Origin: an uncultured Christensenella sp.
GTDB taxonomy: Bacteria > Bacillota > Clostridia > Christensenellales > Borkfalkiaceae
Length of the DNA: 64,000 bases
Assembly: GCA_910578565.1 (NCBI GenBank)
Contig: CAJTQF010000001.1
Location: forward strand, 440,186-504,185
Direction: 5' to 3'
The notes under the pieces were generated by a model. It saw only the letters and a list, made by a program, of their open reading frames with translations. It did not search any database and was not told the origin of the DNA. The stretch's first letter is position 1, and each line of letters begins with the position of its first letter. Position numbers and translations under genes: made by a program. Positions 58,901 through 64,000 of this stretch are shown here, piece after piece.

Positions 58901-60154
58901 TTATTTTGTTCGCGCAATGCGGACGTTGTCTTTTTCGCGGCTTCGCAGCTCTTTTACGGGATGTTCGCTATCCTGATAGCGGTAATCTTTGCCCAGTCTT
59001 TCTATTGCCTTCTTTATTACAAGGTGCGAAGGGTTTCTTTCGGGGTCGCCCGACATATATTTTTGATAGTCGAAGTATCTGTGACTGTCGGGGATTTTTT
59101 TAATTTCTTTATAGTCGTGTTTAATTTCGGTATTGTCTGCGGTAAGCTGGATAGTACTTTGCAAAACTTTTCTCACATAATCTTTGTTGCCGCCAAGTTT
59201 TAAAAGTTTAGGAAATTCGCCCGTTCCGCACACGGATTCAAAACTTTTATTTTCAAATTTCTTTAAAAGTTTGACCGCCGCTTTTAAATGCGCAACTTCC
59301 ATTTTAAAGTGTTCCGCCCATATTTTTTTAATATACTCGTTTTCTTCGTCTTCCATTGCGGAATAATAAAGCCAGCATTCGGTGTATTCGTGCATAACCC
59401 ATTGTTCAAGCCACGAAAGAGTGGGGTCTTTAAGGCTTTCATACTGGGTTACGTGCGCTTCTTCAATCATTGCAATTTCAGCGTAAAGTTTTCTGCCTAA
59501 GTCGTTTTTATACCATTGCGAAATATTCATATAGTAGTTCATTGTCTGCTGTTCTGCGGCGGTAATGGTGCTTGCAACCAATTTTGAATAAAGATCAGCG
59601 GTTTTTGCGTTCATATGCGGTTTTACATCGTCGGCAGGATAACGGTGTTCGGCAACAGTAGGTCTGCCGGGCATAATCTCTGTAAACTTTCCGACGAGCA
59701 TATCGGCGTCTTCATTTTTGTCCATTTTCAAAAGGTTGGCATAGCGGTAAAGGTGGTCAAAGTCTTCCAATAACGCAAAATTTAACGCTTTAATATTGTT
59801 CTCGTCCTTTTCGTGGCGTGCAAGCACTGCGGTCAAATCAACTGCAAGTTGCTCGTATGCAATAGTGGTTTCAAGAATACTTTCGTTAAGCGGTTTTAAG
59901 CAGGCAATGCGCTTTTGCTGTTGCTGTTCCTGACGGCGCACAACCGCAAGCGTTGCAAGAATTTCGGGTTCGTCGCAGTGGCGTGCAAAGTTGTGCATAA
60001 ACCATTGCGATTCAAACTCGGTACCGTTCATAAGTATTACGCGTGTTTTTGTGTACGGTGAAGTTTTTGCCTTGTTATAGCTTTTGGGATACATTTTTCT
60101 GAGCGGTAAAAAACTGTTTTCAAGACTTCTTGATTTTTCTTTAATAGGGTTCAT
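58901..60154 (-). CDS. Ferritin-like domain protein of unknown function
   Basis: A 417-aa helical protein. A central region (about 200-310) reads as a four-helix ferritin-like bundle, with diiron-type motifs EQQTMNYYMN, EIAMIEEAHVTQYES and EYTECWLYYSAMEDEENEY...HFKMEVAHL. A Glu/Gln/Arg-rich N-terminal part and a charged C-terminal tail (SREKDNVRIARTK) extend it. The GDPERNPSH motif near residue 370 is distinctive. I do not know a characterised member. It may store iron or oxidise a substrate. Its promoter region is divergent from the flavoprotein gene. Confidence 0.65.
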   Translation of the reverse strand: MNPIKEKSRSLENSFLPLRKMYPKSYNKAKTSPYTKTRVILMNGTEFESQWFMHNFARHCDEPEILATLAVVRRQEQQQQKRIACLKPLNESILETTIAYEQLAVDLTAVLARHEKDENNIKALNFALLEDFDHLYRYANLLKMDKNEDADMLVGKFTEIMPGRPTVAEHRYPADDVKPHMNAKTADLYSKLVASTITAAEQQTMNYYMNISQWYKNDLGRKLYAEIAMIEEAHVTQYESLKDPTLSWLEQWVMHEYTECWLYYSAMEDEENEYIKKIWAEHFKMEVAHLKAAVKLLKKFENKSFESVCGTGEFPKLLKLGGNKDYVRKVLQSTIQLTADNTEIKHDYKEIKKIPDSHRYFDYQKYMSGDPERNPSHLVIKKAIERLGKDYRYQDSEHPVKELRSREKDNVRIARTK

Positions 60155-60268
60155 AAATTGCCTCCGATAAAGTTTTTGTCATTCAGCACGCTTTCTAATC
60201 AAAAATATTTAAATTTATGTTTACAATTTCCACAGTAAAACAATATTATAAAAGACGTAGCAAAAAAT

Positions 60269-61318
60269 ATGAAAGAAAAATATAAAACCGTAATAATTGG
60301 CGCGGGACCCGCAGGTCTTTCCGCCGCCTTAAATCTTTATAATTTGGGTGAAACCGACGTTTTGGTTGTCGAACGTTTTGAATTTCCAAGATATAAGTGC
60401 TGTGCAGGCTATATTACTGCAAAAACAAAGGTAGAATTTAAAAAGCTCGGTCTTGATGTTGAAAACTGTAACTATTCTCTGATCAAAGATTTTAATATCT
60501 GCTATAAATATAAAAACAAACTCAAAATTATAAATAAATTTTTGTATACCAACCATAAAATTGATAGGGTAGAGCTGGACAATGCCTTTTTTGAACTTGC
60601 AAAATCAAAAGGAATTGAAATAGCTGAAAATGTAAAAATAACTCAACACAGCATAGAAAAAAATACGGTAACCCTGTCAGACGGCAGTAAAGTACGTTAT
60701 GAAAATTTGATTTTTGCAGACGGAACAAACGGGTTCGGCAGCAAGTACCAAAAATTGAAAAAGTCTAATTTTGCGATGCAATTGACCTTTTCAAAGGAAA
60801 CGGAAGAAGCAATTCATATTCATTTCGGTAAAACTAAAAGGGGATACGGCTGGGTAAGTGCGTTCGGCGGTACTGTAAATATTGGGTTAACCGATTTATA
60901 TAATCCGAAAATCAATTACAATCAAATTTTTACAGAATTTTTAACCGAATTGGATTTTGAAGCGGATATATCTGAGCTCAAAGGTGCGTTCACGCCGATA
61001 GGCGTCAGAAAACCTGTAATTCACGGAAATATATTTTTTGTCGGCGATGCAGTAGGCGCTTGTGACCCGCTTACGTTGTCAGGTTTGAGATACGGACTGA
61101 AAAGCGGTGAAATATGCGCCAAAGCTATAAGTAAAAATAAAAATCGTATTTACAAGTCATATGTCAAAAGGTTGAAAGTAAAATTTAATCTTATGAAAGT
61201 TTTAATGAAAATATTTTACTTTAAGCCCGTACTTTATTTTGGTTTCAATATATTTTGTCGCTTTTTCGGGAAGACGGTTTCAAATATATTCAATAACTTT
61301 TTTGTAAATAAAAAATAA
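60269..61318 (+). CDS. Geranylgeranyl-reductase-family FAD-dependent oxidoreductase
   Basis: A 349-aa flavoprotein. The FAD-binding GxGxxG motif is IIGAGPAGLSAALNL (about 9-23), then VVERFEFPRYKCCAGYIT with the family CxG. The second FAD motif is FVGDAVGACDPLTLSGLRYGLKSG (read as FVGDAVGACDPL and SGLRYGLKSG, about 255-278). The family reduces isoprenoid chains or acts as an oxidoreductase on lipids. The basic, hydrophobic C-terminus suggests membrane association. No ribosome site is obvious. Confidence 0.85.
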   Translation: MKEKYKTVIIGAGPAGLSAALNLYNLGETDVLVVERFEFPRYKCCAGYITAKTKVEFKKLGLDVENCNYSLIKDFNICYKYKNKLKIINKFLYTNHKIDRVELDNAFFELAKSKGIEIAENVKITQHSIEKNTVTLSDGSKVRYENLIFADGTNGFGSKYQKLKKSNFAMQLTFSKETEEAIHIHFGKTKRGYGWVSAFGGTVNIGLTDLYNPKINYNQIFTEFLTELDFEADISELKGAFTPIGVRKPVIHGNIFFVGDAVGACDPLTLSGLRYGLKSGEICAKAISKNKNRIYKSYVKRLKVKFNLMKVLMKIFYFKPVLYFGFNIFCRFFGKTVSNIFNNFFVNKK

Positions 61319-61377
61319 ATTAATTTACTGCTTTTTGCTTTTCTTTTAGGTTGAACTGTGGTATATTAATTAAAAAC

Positions 61378-61603
61378 GCAGTTGTTGTTTGTTGGTGTTG
61401 ACGGTTACAAGCTGATTTTGGCGGTTCGTGCATTAACACTGCGCACAGCGCAGTACTACCGTCACTACGGGGAAATAATTCAATAAATGCAGGTGTCGCC
61501 TATCGGTATGGCGTCAGCTTCCCAAGCTGATTTTGGCGGTTCGTGCATTAACACTGCGCACAGCGCAGTACTACCGTCACCACGGGAAAATAATTTACTA
61601 AAT
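61378..61603 (+). repeat. Two tRNA-Gly-derived pseudo-units upstream of the intact tRNA-Gly
   Basis: Two units (about 61378-61488 and 61489-61603) precede tRNA-Gly at a 115-bp period (GCTGA at 61411, 61526, 61641). The second matches tRNA-Gly exactly from GCAGGTG through the anticodon arm to GGCGG. The T-loop is then expanded to TTCGTGCATTAA plus a hairpin ACTGCGC-ACA-GCGCAGT, closing at CCGTC. The acceptor 3' strand is broken (CACCACG instead of CACCTGC) and no CCA follows. The first unit has a diverged 5' half but the same insert. They look non-chargeable. Confidence 0.75.
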
Positions 61604-61678
61604 GCAGGTGTCGCCTATCGGTATGGCGTCAGCTTCCCAAGCTGATTTTGGCGGGTCCGACTCCCGTCACCTGCTCCA
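61604..61678 (+). tRNA. tRNA-Gly (anticodon CCC)
   Basis: Acceptor GCAGGTG/CACCTGC, discriminator T and encoded CCA. The anticodon stem TCAGC/GCTGA encloses TTCCCAA with anticodon CCC, reading GGG. The T-arm is GCGGG-TCCGACT-CCCGT; the loop has C where position 55 is normally T. 75 nt. Confidence 0.88.
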
Positions 61679-61682
61679 ATAA

Positions 61683-61709
61683 AAAAGCGTGCCTAATAGG
61701 TGCGCTTTT
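61683..61709 (+). terminator. Terminator of tRNA-Gly
   Basis: An 11-bp stem with two G-U pairs (61683-61693 with 61699-61709), ending in T residues. Confidence 0.75.
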
Positions 61710-61732
61710 AAATTTTATATAAAAATAAACAT

Positions 61733-61769
61733 AAAATCCCCTGCAGGCTGTGCCCGCGGGGGATTTTTT
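61733..61769 (+). terminator. Second terminator-like hairpin
   Basis: AAAATCCCCTGC (61733-61744) pairs with GCGGGGGATTTT (61756-61767, one G-U), with an inner GGC-TGT-GCC hairpin, followed by TT. No gene lies between this and the preceding terminator. Confidence 0.7.
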
Positions 61770-61820
61770 AGCGCAAAACAGAGATAAATTTTCCAAAAAA
61801 ATCGTAAAAAAATAAAAAAA

Positions 61821-61846
61821 TTCCAAAAAAGTACACTTTTTTGGAA
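61821..61846. repeat. Perfect 26-bp palindrome TTCCA6GT-AC-ACT6GGAA
   Basis: TTCCAAAAAAGT (61821-61832), centre AC, ACTTTTTTGGAA (61835-61846). It lies in an otherwise featureless AT-rich intergenic stretch and could be an operator or a short terminator. Confidence 0.6.
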
Positions 61847-61941
61847 AAGTAAAAAGTCCTTTAAAAACGGGATTTTAGGGCGATTTTAAGTATTTTTATT
61901 ATATTATATGCCAAAAAAAATGTCAATAGCAAAAATCTGAA

Positions 61942-61960
61942 AAAGTGTACTTTAATGGAA
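61942..61960. repeat. Related imperfect palindrome
   Basis: AAAGT-GT-ACTTT then AATGGAA. The ACTTTnnTGGAA half-site repeats the right arm of the 61821 palindrome, about 116 bases away. A shared binding site is possible. Confidence 0.4.
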
Positions 61961-61979
61961 ACAGGTTTTTGGAAAGGGT

Positions 61980-62385
61980 TGTTCTACTTTACTAAATATG
62001 TCACGGAGTCAGAGCGAAACGACGGTTTGCGCACCTTAACTTAAAAAAATATAAATATGGCGCAAAGCGTACCCGAACGGTCTCTTATGGCAAAAGTAGA
62101 GAAAATGGGATTCTTCGGCTTGGCTCGGAAAGACAGATACAACAGACCACATCATCCGGTTTTTGCAGTAGCAAAAGCAGAGAAACCCTTTAACGCCGCG
62201 CGGCGTAATGCCGCGCGGCGAAAGGGGAATGTGCAATAAATCGCGGCGGCGCAAAAAATAAGAAAGGAAGGCGAATGTGGCAAACCCCGCGCCGCCGTAA
62301 CATTAAATGGCAAATCAATAAGTCAATCTTGGCAAACGCAGTAATACAGGGGTCATTCTGAGCGTAGCCGAAGAATCTTTTTGAT
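61980..62385. repeat. Intergenic repeat region before the surface protein
   Basis: No convincing gene (a 60-codon frame from 62057 lacks a ribosome site). It contains an 11-bp perfect inverted repeat CGCCGCGCGGC (62194-62204 with 62210-62220), each arm nearly palindromic. It also has two inverted copies of a GCCGAAGAATC-type sequence near 62108-62135 (minus) and 62353-62380 (plus, TCATTCTGAGCGTAGCCGAAGAATC in two parts). Such sequences are common dispersed repeats and may be MITE remains. Confidence 0.5.
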
Positions 62386-62399
62386 ATAAGGAGAAAATT

Positions 62400-64000
62400 A
62401 TGAAAACAAGAAGCAGAAATCTATTAACGGCAATACTTGTATTGCTAAGCGTAATAACGGTTGCGCTGGGCATAAGTTTTATGCTGTCCAAAGAAATTAA
62501 ATCAGCTAATGCCGCAACGAGTGTTCCTGCTTTTGTGCCTGGTGCGGTAAGTTCTGGTTATTCTACTTCAGTATATTCTGATGGTAAAACTATGTCTGGT
62601 ACAGCTGTGACCGAACAGAAAACAACAGCATTAACTTCTGGGTATTTTAGGTTTAGTATTCAAATATCTGTTCCTGCATACACGGAATACACGCTTACTT
62701 ATAAAATGGCTCTTTGTATTAGCGCTTCTTACAGCGGTAGCGGTAGCGTTGGTGGTCGTGGTACAGTAGAGCGGTATGCTGACGGTACTTATAGTTCTCC
62801 TATAGGTACTCATTGCACAAGAGAGTATACATTGACTCAGACAACCAATTATGATGTGACATATTTTGAAGTGGCTAATCTTGTTTTTGCAAATGATACA
62901 AACTCATCTAAAACATTTACAACCTATTTTAATTTAAATGTAGAAAGCATATATAAGACAGTAAGTGCGTCAATGTATTTTGGTATGGGCTTTAGTCCGA
63001 ATACAAGTATAATAGAAGTAACAAAACTGGCGGCGCCTGAGACGCAAGACGATTTAGTAGTGGACTATGACGGGAATGCGCATACGGTAAACTTTGAATA
63101 CGCGAAAGCGGGCAACCCTAAGCACGACTTAGACGGGAATGCGGTCGCGTATAACAACGGGTATAAGAATATAAACGTGAGCGTAAGTGCAGTAGGCGGA
63201 AACGGTGCAACGACAAATGCGTATACGTACACCCCGTCAACGACGGACGGCAGCGGTAGTATCACAGCAACGCAAGCAGGCACGTATAAATTGACGTTCA
63301 GCATCAGCAACAGCGCGAAGAGCAACGGTATAGAATGGGACGGCGGCGGACAGGGCAATAAAGAACTGATACTGAAAATAAACAAGATAGATCCAACAGT
63401 GAATCCGGACATAGCGGAAGGACCGTGGTACGTAACCAACAATCTTGTAACCGACGTAACGATATCAACTACGAGCGGCGACACCGCTGGCACGATAGTC
63501 TGGGATGCAGGACAAACGTTATCAGCGGGCACGAACAATTATTCCTGGACGTTCACACCCACGGATACAAACAACTATAACACAAAGACGGGTACGGTAT
63601 CGATAACGGTAGAAAGTATAACGATATCCAGTATAAAAGCGATGTTCAACCAGGGCAGCGCAAAGTACTATACGTCTGGTACGCTGGACGACTTAAAGGC
63701 ACGGTTAGCTGTAGACAAGGTGTACAACGATAACAGCACGTCGCGGCTGAACGCGGGGGATTATAGTTTAAGCGGCGATATAAGTACAGCGGGCACGGTT
63801 ACGGTAACGGTGACGTATACGTCAACACCGCAGGAAGACCCTGCGGTAACGGACTTTACGGATACGTTCGACGTGGAGATAACGGCGGTAGAGCTTGAAT
63901 CGATAAGCGCAACGTTTGCGCCCACGGGCGATATCTATCTGTCGAGCGAGCTGGACGACTTAAAGTCGTACCTTACGGTGACGGGCACGTATAACGACGG
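62400..64000 (+). CDS. Large secreted Ig-repeat surface protein (5' part; runs off the window)
   Basis: An open frame from the ATG at 62400 (AAGGAG 62388-62393) to the window end, 533 codons visible, no stop. The signal peptide is MKTRSRNLLTAILVLLSVIT...SANAA, with cleavage likely after ANAA. Residues about 35-200 are Ser/Thr/Gly/Tyr-rich with no recognised domain. After that, bacterial Ig-like (Big/MBG type) strands appear. Two successive repeats of about 90 residues begin SIKAMFNQGSAKYYTSGTLDDLKARL and SISATFAPTGDIYLSSELDDLKSYL (given in parts), each with an LDDLK core and a YND end. More repeats probably follow. Likely an adhesin; the anchor lies outside the window. Confidence 0.8.
   Translation, partial: MKTRSRNLLTAILVLLSVITVALGISFMLSKEIKSANAATSVPAFVPGAVSSGYSTSVYSDGKTMSGTAVTEQKTTALTSGYFRFSIQISVPAYTEYTLTYKMALCISASYSGSGSVGGRGTVERYADGTYSSPIGTHCTREYTLTQTTNYDVTYFEVANLVFANDTNSSKTFTTYFNLNVESIYKTVSASMYFGMGFSPNTSIIEVTKLAAPETQDDLVVDYDGNAHTVNFEYAKAGNPKHDLDGNAVAYNNGYKNINVSVSAVGGNGATTNAYTYTPSTTDGSGSITATQAGTYKLTFSISNSAKSNGIEWDGGGQGNKELILKINKIDPTVNPDIAEGPWYVTNNLVTDVTISTTSGDTAGTIVWDAGQTLSAGTNNYSWTFTPTDTNNYNTKTGTVSITVESITISSIKAMFNQGSAKYYTSGTLDDLKARLAVDKVYNDNSTSRLNAGDYSLSGDISTAGTVTVTVTYTSTPQEDPAVTDFTDTFDVEITAVELESISATFAPTGDIYLSSELDDLKSYLTVTGTYND

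Noticed and set aside
61378..61678. CRISPR array
   Set aside because: Three units at 115-bp spacing consist of tRNA-derived sequence, not short repeats with unique spacers, and no cas gene is near.
62057..62239. 60-aa ORF before the surface protein
   Set aside because: No ribosome site; it spans the GC palindrome and dispersed-repeat sequence, so it is probably not coding.

Overview
The window looks like a chromosomal segment of a spore-forming, low-to-moderate GC Bacillota (Clostridia-like) bacterium. The evidence is a late mother-cell sporulation sigma factor (SigK) with a pro-sequence, a Firmicutes-type 6S RNA, the rimP-nusA-ylxR-ylxQ-infB-rbfA-nrnA-truB-ribF gene order, an archaeal-type AspRS, a yybP-ykoY manganese riboswitch and near-consensus housekeeping promoters with 17-bp spacing. 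I cannot assign a species. Base composition and gene style are fairly uniform, so most of the window is core genome. The exceptions are the tRNA-flanked patch near 6-7 kb and the repeat-rich right end.

Layout. 0-6 kb: aspS (minus), 6S RNA, then a large secreted pectate-lyase-like lipoprotein. 6-7 kb: a Cys-rich mini-protein, tRNA-Glu(CUC) and two tiny membrane proteins. 7-11.4 kb: a MarR regulator with a heterodimeric ABC exporter. 11.5-17 kb: sigK, tyrS behind an apparent tyrosine-codon attenuator, then yigZ-recX-birA-nnr. 17-24.5 kb: a Mn-riboswitch-controlled Ca/Na antiporter, an orphan MazF, lspA-rluD, a small membrane protein, then DUF512 radical SAM-tfoX-der-plsY. 24.5-28 kb (minus): a PEP-synthase/rifampin-phosphotransferase-like enzyme, a membrane PH-like protein and a small lipoprotein. 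28-31.4 kb: a TM1266-type regulator, an ABC importer whose binding protein looks circularly permuted, and mscL. 31.5-44.3 kb: DUF1294 (minus), then the purine operon purE-C-F'-F-M-N-H-D-L. 44.3-58.9 kb: nrdR, ispG, a PolC-like protein without a polymerase domain, the nusA-infB translation operon, an Nfo-like nuclease, pepP, efp, dtd and DUF5662. 58.9-64 kb: a ferritin-like protein (minus), a geranylgeranyl-reductase-like flavoprotein, a tRNA-Gly(CCC) preceded by two tRNA-derived repeats, and the start of a large Ig-repeat surface protein cut off by the window end.

How the genes work together. The purine cluster encodes every step from PRPP to IMP except adenylosuccinate lyase (purB); no purK is present. 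The nusA-infB block and tyrS, aspS, efp, dtd, truB and rluD serve translation. lspA may process the several lipoproteins seen here. plsY and der belong to membrane and ribosome biogenesis.

Points most worth a second look: (1) a probable ribosome-mediated tyrosine attenuator before tyrS, with a leaderless Tyr-rich leader peptide; (2) a NTD-OB-exonuclease remnant of PolC in the classical polC locus; (3) a substrate-binding protein whose two halves are in swapped order; (4) a 115-bp tandem array of tRNA-Gly-like units with an expanded T-loop; (5) several promoters placed exactly so that the mRNA would begin at the ATG. All calls come from reading the sequence; no database search was run.
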